Positions 8,725 through 17,539 of a stretch of 64,000 nucleotides of DNA are shown here, piece by piece (positions within the stretch are counted from its first letter, which is position 1; each line of letters begins with the position of its first letter). Source of the DNA: Diaphorobacter sp. HDW4B. GTDB taxonomy: Bacteria; Pseudomonadota; Gammaproteobacteria; Burkholderiales; Burkholderiaceae_C. The DNA lies in contig NZ_CP049905.1 of the NCBI RefSeq assembly GCF_011305535.1, positions 1,312,001 to 1,376,000 on the forward strand. The letters run 5' to 3'. The notes beneath the pieces are model-generated. The model saw only the letters and a program-made list of their open reading frames with translations, ran no database searches and was not told the origin of the DNA. A program made the position numbers and the translations under genes.

Positions 8725-9894
8725 TCAATGTACGCGCCCGCCCTTCACAAACCGCACGGGCTCGGCATCCATGGTGCGGATGATGCGCGTGAGCTGGTCT
8801 TCCGGTGTCACAGCAAGTGCTGCAACCGGCTGATCTGCCGTCGGTGATTTGCACAGCAGATCGTCATCGTTCCACGCAGCGATGCCACGCCCATTGCGTG
8901 CGCGAAGCCAGCCCTGGCGGTCGGTAAGCCACTGCGACTGTTCCACATCAGCGCTGCCATTGATGAGCGAAATGCTGGCACGCGCATCGGCAACGGATGT
9001 GACCGCGCAGTCGACCGTATCCGGCACGGTGTTGCTCACTTGAGTCGGCAGCCACACGGTCACCATGCGCGGATCGGGCAACAGCTTTTGTGGGTCTGCC
9101 GTCACGAGCAAGACGCGCTGGTTTTTCCAGTCGCTCAGCCACTGCTTGCTCGCGTTGTGGCAGCGCAATTGCATGTCCGGCAGATGCACGGGCTGCGGCC
9201 AATTGCCGGTGGCCCGCAGCAGTTCACCCGCAGCGAGCGCGCGCAAGTATTGCAGCAGCTCCCAAGATTCCTGCACGTTCAGACTCTGCGCAAACGCGGG
9301 CATGGTCTGCTGACCATCGCGGCCTTGCAGGCCATGCCTGACGGCCCAGAGCAATTCACCATCGGCGCGTCGCCACAGCAAAGGGCTTGCAAAATTCGGC
9401 GGCCACACCGGCTGCTGCGAAGCCAGCGCGCCCTGCCCCTTGCCGTTCTCGCCATGGCATTGCACGCACTGCGCCGCATAAAGCCGCGCGCCGTTTGCAA
9501 TCGCATGATCGGAGAAAGGCACTGCCGCCACATGAAAGCTGGTGGGATGCGCCTGCGTGAACAGCACCGCCGCCGCAGGCCACGGCGCGAGCACCAAAGC
9601 CAATGCACTTGCGCCCACCAGCCAAAGCCGCGCGCGCTTCCACCAGAGTGCGACAACGAGCAGCACCAGCACGCTTGCAATGATCAACAAGCTGATCGCC
9701 AACTGCCGCGCCTGCGCCTGATCGATCAGCAGGTTCTCGCCCGCCAACCGCCAGCGCCACGGCCACGCGGCCTGCTCGTCCACTTCTCCCACAAGACCCA
9801 CAACATGCATCGCGCGCAGCAAACCCCACTGCGCACGATGCATTCCCTCCAGCAGCCATTCCAGCCAGACCGCGTTGTTCGTCAAATCGTTCAA
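8725..9894 (-). CDS. Membrane-anchored c-type cytochrome, probably part of an organosulfur uptake cluster
   Basis: This 389-residue protein has two membrane helices (about residues 65-85 and 91-112), then one cytochrome c domain with haem motif CVQCH (143-147) and probable axial Met in TMPAF (M198). The last 130 residues lack haem motifs; the stretch around WLTDRQGWLRARN recalls the end of thioredoxin-like or SCO-like folds, which is only suggestive. The start at 9894 is a TTG that overlaps the ATPase stop as TTGA; a later ATG at 9843 is possible but would have a ribosome site too close. A cytochrome in an SsuABC-like operon is unusual and may serve a periplasmic oxidation of the imported compound. 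Confidence 0.7.
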   Translation of the reverse strand: MNDLTNNAVWLEWLLEGMHRAQWGLLRAMHVVGLVGEVDEQAAWPWRWRLAGENLLIDQAQARQLAISLLIIASVLVLLVVALWWKRARLWLVGASALALVLAPWPAAAVLFTQAHPTSFHVAAVPFSDHAIANGARLYAAQCVQCHGENGKGQGALASQQPVWPPNFASPLLWRRADGELLWAVRHGLQGRDGQQTMPAFAQSLNVQESWELLQYLRALAAGELLRATGNWPQPVHLPDMQLRCHNASKQWLSDWKNQRVLLVTADPQKLLPDPRMVTVWLPTQVSNTVPDTVDCAVTSVADARASISLINGSADVEQSQWLTDRQGWLRARNGRGIAAWNDDDLLCKSPTADQPVAALAVTPEDQLTRIIRTMDAEPVRFVKGGRVH

Positions 9895-10697
9895 AGCGAA
9901 TCCGGAAGCCCCAAGTGCGACAAGGCCTGCTGGCGCAACTCGACAAAACGCGGCTGCGCGCGGTGGCGCGGAAAGGGCAGATCGACATGCAATTCCGCCA
10001 CAGCACGCGCAGGACGCGGCGAGAAAACGATCACGCGATTGGCGAGGAACAACGCCTCTTCCACATCATGCGTGACCAGCAACACCGAGAAGCCTGCACG
10101 TTGCCACAGCTTGAGCAATTCGCTTTGCATCGACAAACGCGTGAGCGAATCCAGCTTGCCCAGTGGCTCATCGAGAACCAGCAACTGCGGGTCGTTCACC
10201 AGCGCACGCGCCAGCGCCGCGCGCTGCGCCATGCCGCCCGAGAGCTGATGCGGATAGCTGTTCGCAAACTCGGACAGACCCACCAGCGCCAACGCATCGT
10301 CGATGCGCGCATGCTGGTCCTTGGGCACCTTGCGCGCCTGCAGGCCCAACGCCACGTTGTCGCGCACCGTGCGCCATGGAAACAGCGTCGGGTCCTGAAA
10401 CACCACGATGCGCGAGGGATCGGGCTGCGTGATCGCCGCACCATCCTGCGTGATGTGGCCTTGCGTCGGGGCCTCCAGGCCCGCCACCAGACGCAGCAGC
10501 GTGGACTTGCCGCAACCGCTGGGCCCCAGCAGCGCGACGAACTCGCCGGGCTTGACGCTCAGGCTTACATCGTCGAGCACTGGCAACGCGCCCTGCTTCT
10601 GCGCAAAGCTGTGGCTCACATGTTCGATCTCGATCTGCGCGCCTCGCGCTGCCACTTGCGGTTCTGCATTCTTTTCTTCAGCAACGATACTCACCAT
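9891..10697 (-). CDS. NitT/TauT/SsuB-type ABC transporter ATP-binding protein
   Basis: This 268-residue ATPase has Walker A GPSGCGKST, Q-loop VFQDPTLFPWRTVRDNV, signature LSGGMAQRAALARAL and Walker B LLVLDEPLGKLD. The sequence is of the sulfonate/nitrate/taurine class. Its start overlaps the permease stop by 7 bases and its stop overlaps the cytochrome start, so all are in one operon. Neighbouring metY and the oxygenase suggest an organosulfur substrate rather than nitrate. Confidence 0.92.
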   Translation of the reverse strand: MVSIVAEEKNAEPQVAARGAQIEIEHVSHSFAQKQGALPVLDDVSLSVKPGEFVALLGPSGCGKSTLLRLVAGLEAPTQGHITQDGAAITQPDPSRIVVFQDPTLFPWRTVRDNVALGLQARKVPKDQHARIDDALALVGLSEFANSYPHQLSGGMAQRAALARALVNDPQLLVLDEPLGKLDSLTRLSMQSELLKLWQRAGFSVLLVTHDVEEALFLANRVIVFSPRPARAVAELHVDLPFPRHRAQPRFVELRQQALSHLGLPDSL

Positions 10698-11767
10698 TTC
10701 ACGGTTCCTTTCTGCCAGACCAGCACGCGATCACGCAAGGTGAACAGCAGCGTGATCAAGCCCGAGCACAACACCGCCATTACCAGCAGCGCGCCATACA
10801 TGTTGGCGTATGCAGCCCAGCCCTGCGCCCATTGCAGATACCAGCCAAGCCCCGCTTTCACGCCCATCATTTCTGCAGTGATGAGCACCGAGAACGCCGC
10901 GCCCAAGCCCATGAACAAGCCCACAAAAACCTGCGGCAATGCAGCCGGAATCGCAACGCGCAGCACCAGAAACCAGCTTGATGCGCCCAAGGTACGAGCC
11001 ACGTCGTAGTAGCTCTTGTTGACATTGGCAACGCCCGACCATGTCAGCACCGCCACCGGAAAGAACGTGGCCAGCGCGATCAGAAACACCGCTGCGCTGT
11101 AGCTCGAAGGAGCGAAGAAGAACGCCAGCGGCAGCAATGCCGACGCAGGCACGGGCCCCAGGAAGCGCAGCAGCGGATGCACCCAATAGCCCGCAACGCG
11201 CGACCAGCCCACCCACACGCCCGTCACAAAGCCAACCACCGCACCAATGACGATTCCGTTGACCAGCAAACGCAGCGAATGCGCGACCGACAAACCAAGA
11301 CGACTGGCGTCATCGATATAGACCTCGAACAGGCTTTGCGGTGGCGCGAAAAACGGCGGCGGCAACGCACCCGTTTTCGCCGTCAGCACCTGCCAGATGG
11401 CGAGCAGCACAGCGCCCGCCACCAGCCACGAGCCCGCAGGTTGGAGCCACTGAAAGAACTTGCCCAGCCGCTCGCCGGCAAACGAAATCGCCAGCAGCAA
11501 CACGGCCACGCCCGCCGCCGCAATGGCGAACTCCTGCGTGTAGGCCCAGTCGCTGAAACCGATCTCCTTGTTGGGCCAGAACGCCGTGAGCGCAGCCAGA
11601 CCGAGCCACGCTGCGGCAGCCAATCCACCGCGTGTCCAGAACGTGATGCCCGATGCACGAGGTGCGGTGGCTTTCTGCACTGGCACTGCCGCTGGTGCTG
11701 GTGTCGAAGACTTCTGCACCTGCGTGGGCGCGCCCGCAATCGGGAAGGTGACTTGCACGCTACTCAT
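10691..11767 (-). CDS. NitT/TauT/SsuC-type ABC transporter permease
   Basis: This 358-residue inner-membrane permease ends in a binding-protein-dependent transport domain with the EAA-type loop YYDVARTLGASSWFLVLRVAIPAALPQ. It is longer than SsuC or TauC (about 260): a Pro/Ala-rich cytoplasmic segment of 40 residues and two extra hydrophobic helices precede the core. The start overlaps the binding-protein stop as ATGA. It should pair with the ATPase downstream. Confidence 0.9.
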   Translation of the reverse strand: MSSVQVTFPIAGAPTQVQKSSTPAPAAVPVQKATAPRASGITFWTRGGLAAAAWLGLAALTAFWPNKEIGFSDWAYTQEFAIAAAGVAVLLLAISFAGERLGKFFQWLQPAGSWLVAGAVLLAIWQVLTAKTGALPPPFFAPPQSLFEVYIDDASRLGLSVAHSLRLLVNGIVIGAVVGFVTGVWVGWSRVAGYWVHPLLRFLGPVPASALLPLAFFFAPSSYSAAVFLIALATFFPVAVLTWSGVANVNKSYYDVARTLGASSWFLVLRVAIPAALPQVFVGLFMGLGAAFSVLITAEMMGVKAGLGWYLQWAQGWAAYANMYGALLVMAVLCSGLITLLFTLRDRVLVWQKGTVKW

Positions 11768-12786
11768 GACAGCACATCCAGCGAAACATGGTTGGCAAAG
11801 CGCACCGGATCGGTGCTCTTCTTGAGAATGCCCGCCGAGCGGAAGTCGGCAGCAAAGTCGCGCACCTCGTCACGCAGATTGCTGCCTGCGGGGTGGTGCT
11901 TGTAGGTCAGCTCGGCCAGCAGTTTCTGCAGATCGTCGACCTCGAACTTGGGCGTGTACTTGGCGAAGATGCGCGCCGATTCGTTCGGATTCTCGGCCAC
12001 GTATTGCGATGCCTGTGCCAGCGCGCGCACCACGCCCGCCACATGTTTCTTGTCCTCGCGCGCAAACTTGCCGCCAGCGCCGAGCACGCAGCAAATCTTC
12101 TCTGCATATTCACCCTTGGCACTGTTGCCCAGTTCGGTGAACACGCCGGGGTTACGCTTTTCGATGAGATAAAGGTTCGGGTCGCCGTCCGCAATCGCGT
12201 GGACCTCGCCCTTCTTCACCGCCACATCCAGCAAGTCGGCCGGGTAGACGCGCCACTCGACATCCTTGTCCACATTGATGCCCTTCTTGGCCAAATGAAT
12301 GCTGTAGAACTGCTTGGCAGGCGCGTTCAGATCGGCCACGCCAATCACCTTGCCTTTGAGCGTTTTCACATCCTGCGTGACGCCTGCAGCATTCACACCG
12401 ACCAAGCGCAAGCAGCCGCCGTGCACGCTGCCCACCAGCTTCACATCGAGGCCCGCTTCGAGCGGCTTCACCCAGCGGTGAATCAGGCCCACGCCGACTT
12501 CCGCCTTGCCGGTTGCCAGCGCTTCCAGCAGTTGATCTGCCGCGCCGCCCCAGTTCAGCACCTCGACCTGCAGGCCGTTCTTTTCAAAGAAGCCACGCTC
12601 CAGCGCAATCGGCACCGGCACCTGGCAGAAGCTCGCCTGGCTCCAGGCAAACGTGATCTTGCGTGGCTGCGACAGCACGGGCAGCGGCGAAAAAGCGGCA
12701 GCGGCCGTACCAGCCACAGCAGCGCTGGCGAGAAACTGGCGACGGCTCAGGCCATCAAGCACCCCCGCGGGACCGAATTCGTTCAT
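11764..12786 (-). CDS. SsuA/TauA-like ABC transporter substrate-binding protein
   Basis: This 340-residue periplasmic receptor has a twin-arginine signal (SRRQFLASAAVAGTAAAAF) and an NMT1/SsuA fold, with ALERGFFEKNGLQVEVLNWGG and the typical ATGKAEVGVG. The Tat signal suggests export in a folded state. The ATG at 12786 follows AGGGAG. It is the first gene of the leftward operon and is divergent from osmC. Sulfonates or sulfate esters are likely ligands by context only. Confidence 0.88.
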   Translation of the reverse strand: MNEFGPAGVLDGLSRRQFLASAAVAGTAAAAFSPLPVLSQPRKITFAWSQASFCQVPVPIALERGFFEKNGLQVEVLNWGGAADQLLEALATGKAEVGVGLIHRWVKPLEAGLDVKLVGSVHGGCLRLVGVNAAGVTQDVKTLKGKVIGVADLNAPAKQFYSIHLAKKGINVDKDVEWRVYPADLLDVAVKKGEVHAIADGDPNLYLIEKRNPGVFTELGNSAKGEYAEKICCVLGAGGKFAREDKKHVAGVVRALAQASQYVAENPNESARIFAKYTPKFEVDDLQKLLAELTYKHHPAGSNLRDEVRDFAADFRSAGILKKSTDPVRFANHVSLDVLS

Positions 12787-13010
12787 GACAAAACTCCCTG
12801 TTCGTTCGTTGATCGATGGACCGAACGATAGGCAGGCGCAGCCGCTTAGCCAACAAAGAATTCCGTGTATCGATATGCGCAAAGCTCACTGAACGCGCAC
12901 AGCACTGGAGTGCATATGCATCTGCAAAAAGCTTCGTAGGCAGCCCCTTTCACAGCGTTCACGATGCGCTCATCGCAACACCAACATGCAACACAGCAGC
13001 GGAGCAAACG
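12787..13010. promoter_or_regulatory. Divergent control region between the two sulfur operons
   Basis: These 224 bases separate the leftward ABC operon from osmC-metY-oxygenase. Seen here: a TGCATATGCA palindrome at 12911-12920 and AAAAGCTTCGT at 12927-12937, which is repeated in front of metQ. No regulator gene is adjacent. Global sulfur regulators of the CysB type would be the obvious candidates, but this is inference. Confidence 0.45.
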
Positions 13011-13574
13011 ATGAGCCTCAACGACTACCTCTCCCACAAGCGCAGCGCCGTTCTGGCACGCGATGAACGCATTGCCAAGGGCAAGGCCGAAGCGCACACG
13101 CTGCAGGCCCATGTCACCGCAGAAGGCCGCAGCGGCGTGCGCCGCCTGCGCATTCGCGAGCACCAGATCATCAGCGACAGCCCTTATGACTTTGCGGGTT
13201 TCAACCTCGGCCCTTCGTCGCCCGAGTTGCAGTTGGGTGTGCTCGGCACCTGCGTCACCCATATCTTCGAGATTCAGGCAGCCAAGCTGCAGGTGCCGCT
13301 CGACAGCCTGGAAGTGAAGGTGCAAGGCCGCATCGATCCACGCGCAGGTCACCCCGGTCACGAGTCCACTCCCATCTGGCCGCACGACATTCGCTACGAC
13401 GTGCAGGTGCAGACCTCGGCAAGCGATGAACAACTGGCCGAGCTGTTCGAAGCCGTCGAACGCAACTGCCCCATCCTCAATCTGCTGCGCAACCCGCAGC
13501 ACATCGAAGGCCGTGTCGTGCGCGTTGGTGGCGATACGCAAACACCAACAAAGAAGGAAGCGGTGGCAGCATGA
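13011..13574 (+). CDS. OsmC family protein
   Basis: This 187-residue protein has the OsmC/Ohr fold: strands around SGVRRLRIREHQIISDSPYDFAG and the helix segment LGVLGTCVTHIFEIQAAKLQVPLDSLEVKVQGRID, whose Cys matches the C-terminal reactive Cys of the family. A second conserved Cys lies in ERNCPILNLLRNP. Members detoxify organic peroxides or act on small thiols. The ATG at 13011, after GGAG, starts MSLNDYLSHKR. It overlaps metY by ATGA and is first in the sulfur operon, so handling reactive sulfur or peroxide by-products is plausible. Confidence 0.87.
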   Translation: MSLNDYLSHKRSAVLARDERIAKGKAEAHTLQAHVTAEGRSGVRRLRIREHQIISDSPYDFAGFNLGPSSPELQLGVLGTCVTHIFEIQAAKLQVPLDSLEVKVQGRIDPRAGHPGHESTPIWPHDIRYDVQVQTSASDEQLAELFEAVERNCPILNLLRNPQHIEGRVVRVGGDTQTPTKKEAVAA

Positions 13575-14932
13575 GCGACAACACAGCACCTCCATGGCAC
13601 GCGGACACCATCGTGCTGCACGCGGGCTACAACGGCCACGATCACCAGCGCAGCGCGGCCGTGCCCATCTACCAGACAACGTCGTTTCTGTTCGAGAACG
13701 CGCAGCAGGGTGCCGACCTGTTCGACCTCGAAGAAGAAGGCCACATCTACGCACGCACCGGCAACCCCACGCAGACCGTGCTCGAAGAACGCATTGCGCA
13801 GCTTGAAGGCGGCACGGCGGCCCTCGCCGTGGCCTCGGGCATGGCGGCCATCGACATGGCGATTGCAACGCTGGCGCAGGCGGGTGACCACATCGTCGTC
13901 GCATCGCAACTCTACGGCGGCACGCAGAACCTGATCGCCCATGTGCTCAAGGCGCGCGGCATCACCAGCACGCTGGTGCATCGCAATGAACTGGGCCAGC
14001 TGGAGAAGGCCTTCACGCCGCAGACCAAGGCGGTGTTCGTGGAGTCGGTCGCCAACCCATCGGGCAACATCGCCGACCTCGACGCGATTGCCGCGCAGGC
14101 CCATGCGCATGGCATTGCCGTCATCGTGGACAACACCAGCGCCACGCCGCTCTTGATCCGTCCGTTCGATCATGGTGCGGACGTGGTCGTGCATTCCGCG
14201 ACCAAATACATCGGCGGGCATGGCAACGCGATTGGCGGTGTGATCGTCGATGGTGGGCGCTTCGATTGGGCCCAGCACCGCGAGCGCTATCCGCAGTTCA
14301 CCACACCCGAGCCCGCGTTCCACCACTTCGTGATCACCGAGAAGTTTCCGGACTTCCCGTTCGTCGCGCGCACCCGCACCGTGGTGCTGCGCAACAGCGG
14401 CGCATCGCTGGCGGCACTGTCTTCGTTCCTGTTGCTGCAAGGGCTGGAAACGCTGCCGCTGCGGCTTGATCGCATCAGCAGCAACACACGCGAACTGCTC
14501 GACTTTCTCGTGCAACATCCGCAGGTTTCGCATGTCAGCCATGTGACGCTGACCACGCATCCCGATCACGCGCACGCGCGTCGTTATCTGCGCGGCAAGC
14601 ATGTGCCGGGATTGATCTCGTTCGAACTTTACGGCGGGCGCGATGCGGCACGCAGGTTCTACGATGCGCTCAAGCTGTTCCAGCGCCTCGTCAACATCGG
14701 CGACAGCAAATCGCTGGCAGCGATTCCCGCGGAGACCACGCACCACCTGCTCACCGATGACGAGTTGCAGCAAGCGGGCATCGCACCCGGAGCGGTGCGG
14801 CTGTCGGTGGGCATCGAGCATCCCGACGATCTGATTTCCGATCTGCGCCAGGCGCTGCAGCATGCAGAAGTCGAACGCACATCGCCTTCACATTTCACGA
14901 CTAAAACACTTGCACTGGAGGAACACCCATGA
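13571..14932 (+). CDS. metY: O-acetylhomoserine sulfhydrylase-type PLP enzyme (MetY family)
   Basis: This 453-residue Cys/Met-metabolism PLP enzyme would join O-acetylhomoserine with sulfide or methanethiol to give homocysteine or methionine. Seen: the active-site lysine in HSATKYIGGHGNAIGG (K212), YARTGNPT near residue 60, and the MetY-type block NRLDFTTPEPAFHHF-like region WAQHRERYPQFTTPEPAFHH. The length exceeds MetB/MetC (about 390) and matches MetY (about 430). It overlaps both neighbours by ATGA, so osmC, metY and the oxygenase are tightly co-translated. In this setting it may fix sulfide or thiol released from an imported organosulfur compound. Confidence 0.88.
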   Translation: MSDNTAPPWHADTIVLHAGYNGHDHQRSAAVPIYQTTSFLFENAQQGADLFDLEEEGHIYARTGNPTQTVLEERIAQLEGGTAALAVASGMAAIDMAIATLAQAGDHIVVASQLYGGTQNLIAHVLKARGITSTLVHRNELGQLEKAFTPQTKAVFVESVANPSGNIADLDAIAAQAHAHGIAVIVDNTSATPLLIRPFDHGADVVVHSATKYIGGHGNAIGGVIVDGGRFDWAQHRERYPQFTTPEPAFHHFVITEKFPDFPFVARTRTVVLRNSGASLAALSSFLLLQGLETLPLRLDRISSNTRELLDFLVQHPQVSHVSHVTLTTHPDHAHARRYLRGKHVPGLISFELYGGRDAARRFYDALKLFQRLVNIGDSKSLAAIPAETTHHLLTDDELQQAGIAPGAVRLSVGIEHPDDLISDLRQALQHAEVERTSPSHFTTKTLALEEHP

Positions 14933-16029
14933 GCGCGTCCGCATTGGCGATTGCCGAAACTCTGGATGACGAAAGCACGGCGCTGCCGGTCATCGACTTG
15001 TCGGAACTCGACGCGCCGGAAAATCGCGCGGAGTTCCACCAGCGCCTCGCACGCATTGCGTGCGACACGGGCTTCTTCTATCTCGAAGGCCACGGCATCG
15101 ACGTGGCGCAGATCCGCGAACTCGAACGCCTCACGCGCGAGACTTTCAAACTCTCCGCAGAAGCCAAGGACCGCATCGCCATTCGCAACACGCCGCACTT
15201 TCGCGGCTACACCGGCGTGGGTGGCGAGATCACGCGGCTCAAGCCCGATCTGCGCGAGCAACTCGACTTTGGCGAAGAGCTTCCGGCGGTCACCTCAACC
15301 GACCCCAACCATCCGATCTGGTGGAGCCTGCAAGGCCCGAACCAATGGCCCGTCGAGCTGCCCGAACTGAAACCCGCCGTGCTCGACTGGTTGGACAAAA
15401 CCCGCGCAGTAGCGGAACGTTTGCTCAGCGCCTTTCTCGTCGCGCTCGGCCAGGAGCCCGATGCGCTTGACGAGCTGATCGGCACGCCGCGCAACCATAG
15501 ACTCAAGATCATTCACTACCCCGGTCAGCCGCAAGGCCAGTCCGATCAGGGCGTGGGCGCACACAAGGATGGCGGGCTGCTCACATTGCTGCTGCAAGAT
15601 GACGTGGGCGGGCTGCAGGTGCTGGGGCAGAACGGATGGATCGATGTGCCGCCGCGCAAGAACGCCTTCGTCATCAACATCGGGGAGATGCTGGAACTGG
15701 CCACCAACGGCTATCTGCGCGCCAATGTGCACCGCGTGGTCTCGCCCAGCAATGGCGCGGATCGCTACTCGATTGCCTACTTCTTCACGCCCAGTCTGAA
15801 TGCGCAGGAAGTGCCGCTGCTCGCGCTGTCCGACGAGCTGGCGAACCAAGCGACCGGACCCGAGAGCGATCCCGACAATCCGCTGTTTCGCCACATCGGC
15901 ACCAACGCGCTCAAGGGCCGCATCCGCTCGCATCTGGACGTGGCCGAGCGCTTCTATCCCGAGCAGTTTGCGCAGCTCAAGGCGCAGGCGGCGGCGCATG
16001 GCAGACCGCTGCAGGCTTCTACATATTGA
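14929..16029 (+). CDS. 2-oxoglutarate/Fe(II)-dependent oxygenase of the isopenicillin N synthase-like family
   Basis: This 366-residue non-haem iron oxygenase has the N-terminal DIOX_N segment (LPVIDLSELDAPENRAEF and ACDTGFFYLEGHGID) and a jelly-roll core. The iron ligands H212, D214 (AHKDGG) and H268 (VHRV) are all present, as is the 2-oxoglutarate pair R279 and S281 (RYS). It is unrelated in layout to TauD. Placement directly after metY and opposite an SsuABC-like importer suggests oxidative cleavage of a C-S or C-O-S bond, but no substrate can be read from the sequence. It stops 3 bases from the convergent livF-type gene. Confidence 0.85.
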   Translation: MSASALAIAETLDDESTALPVIDLSELDAPENRAEFHQRLARIACDTGFFYLEGHGIDVAQIRELERLTRETFKLSAEAKDRIAIRNTPHFRGYTGVGGEITRLKPDLREQLDFGEELPAVTSTDPNHPIWWSLQGPNQWPVELPELKPAVLDWLDKTRAVAERLLSAFLVALGQEPDALDELIGTPRNHRLKIIHYPGQPQGQSDQGVGAHKDGGLLTLLLQDDVGGLQVLGQNGWIDVPPRKNAFVINIGEMLELATNGYLRANVHRVVSPSNGADRYSIAYFFTPSLNAQEVPLLALSDELANQATGPESDPDNPLFRHIGTNALKGRIRSHLDVAERFYPEQFAQLKAQAAAHGRPLQASTY

Positions 16030-16032
16030 ACT

Positions 16033-16761
16033 TCAAACGCCAAGCAACTGCGCCAGTCGCTCGGGATCGGCATGCAGTTGCGCGGAGTCTTGCGACACCA
16101 CCAGCCTGCCCTTTTCCATGACCACCGCGTGGTCCGTGTTCGCCAGCACCTTGCGGTAGTCGCGGTCCACGATCAGCGTGGAAATGCCGGTGCTGCGGAT
16201 CTCGGCAATCACGCGCCAGATCTCCGCCACCACCAGCGGCGCGAGGCCTTCGGTCGCTTCATCCAGAATCATCAGGCGCGGATTGGTCATGAGCGCGCGG
16301 CCAATCGACACCATCTGCTGCTCACCGCCCGAGAGCTGATTGCCGCCGTTGTTCCAGCGCTCCTTCAAACGCGGAAAGGTGTCGAGCACGCGTTCGTACG
16401 TCCAGTTCCGTTCGCCATTCAAACCGGCGCGCGCGCTCATCAACAGGTTTTCCTTCACCGTGAGATTGGGGAACACGCCGCGCCCTTCCGGCACGTAGCC
16501 AATGCCCAGCCGCGCCATCTTTTCGGGAGGCGCAGCGGTCACGCTCTTGCCATCGCAATGCACGGTGCCCGAACGCGGTCGCACGTAGCCCATGAGCGTG
16601 CGGATCAGTGTGGTCTTGCCCATGCCGTTGCGGCCCAGCAGACCGACCGCCTTGCCGCGCGGAATCGCAAGGCTCACGCCATGCAGGATGTGGCTGTCGC
16701 CGTAGTAGGTGTGCAGGTCCTGGATATCGAACATCGTGGTGTCAGCCATCGCATCAGCCAT
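16033..16761 (-). CDS. LivF-type ABC ATPase of the benzoate-linked importer
   Basis: This 242-residue ATPase is of the branched-chain amino acid class: Walker A GRNGMGKTT, signature LSGGEQQMVSIGRAL, Walker B RLMILDEATEGLAP. The start at 16761 has GAGAGGAG at a good distance and overlaps the LivG-type stop by 8 bases. An alternative start at 16779 would add six residues. It is last in the bclA operon, so it probably serves uptake of benzoate or another aromatic acid rather than an amino acid. Confidence 0.9.
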   Translation of the reverse strand: MADAMADTTMFDIQDLHTYYGDSHILHGVSLAIPRGKAVGLLGRNGMGKTTLIRTLMGYVRPRSGTVHCDGKSVTAAPPEKMARLGIGYVPEGRGVFPNLTVKENLLMSARAGLNGERNWTYERVLDTFPRLKERWNNGGNQLSGGEQQMVSIGRALMTNPRLMILDEATEGLAPLVVAEIWRVIAEIRSTGISTLIVDRDYRKVLANTDHAVVMEKGRLVVSQDSAQLHADPERLAQLLGV

Positions 16762-17539
16762 GCGCCTGCTCCTCTCCAAGATACGCGGTGCGCACGATGG
16801 GATCGACGCGAATCTGATCGGGCGTTCCGCTCGCCACCACGCTGCCGTTGACCATCACGGTGATGCGGTCGGCAATGCGGAACACGGCATCCATGTCGTG
16901 CTCGACCAGCAGCACGGCGTGGCCGGTCTTGAGTTCCTGCAGCAGTTGCAGCATGCGTTCGGTCTCCTCTGCGCCCATGCCTGCGAGCGGTTCGTCGAGC
17001 AACAAGACTTGCGGTTCCGTGGACAGGCACATTGCCACTTCAAGCTGCCGCTTCGCGCCGTGGCTCAAGCTGCCAGCTTGCGCGTGTTGATGCTGCAGCA
17101 GACCCGCGCGCGCCAACGCGGCCTTGGCCCGTTCGTTGCTCAACATGCAACCGCGCGCCGATTGCCAGATGTGCCATGGCCTTGGATGGGCCTGCGCCTG
17201 CGCGGTGAGGCGGCAGTTTTCGAGCACCGAGAATTCGGGAAAGATGGTGGTGCGCTGGTAGCTGCGGCCGATGCCCGCTTTGGCGCGGCGCGGCTGCGAC
17301 ATTTGCGTCACGTCCTGCCCGTCGAGCGCAATCGTGCCGCTGCTCGCGGCTATCTCGCCCGAGAGCATGTTGATCAGCGTGGACTTGCCCGCGCCGTTGG
17401 TGCCGATGACGGCGTGCACCTCGCCCACATGCAGATCGAGGTTCACGTTGTTGACGGCAATGAGACCACCGAACATGCGCGTGAGGCCGCGCACCGCGAG
17501 CTTGGATGCGAATGGTGATGTCGATGGAGATTCAGCCAT
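16754..17539 (-). CDS. LivG-type ABC ATPase of the benzoate-linked importer
   Basis: This 261-residue ATPase has Walker A GTNGAGKST, the LivG feature GIGRSYQRTTIFPEFSVLENCRL, signature LSHGAKRQLEVAMCL and Walker B VLLLDEPLAGMG. The signature begins LSHG rather than LSGG, which is common in LivG proteins. It overlaps the LivM-type gene by 8 bases. It forms the ATPase pair with the LivF-type protein. Confidence 0.92.
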   Translation of the reverse strand: MAESPSTSPFASKLAVRGLTRMFGGLIAVNNVNLDLHVGEVHAVIGTNGAGKSTLINMLSGEIAASSGTIALDGQDVTQMSQPRRAKAGIGRSYQRTTIFPEFSVLENCRLTAQAQAHPRPWHIWQSARGCMLSNERAKAALARAGLLQHQHAQAGSLSHGAKRQLEVAMCLSTEPQVLLLDEPLAGMGAEETERMLQLLQELKTGHAVLLVEHDMDAVFRIADRITVMVNGSVVASGTPDQIRVDPIVRTAYLGEEQAHG

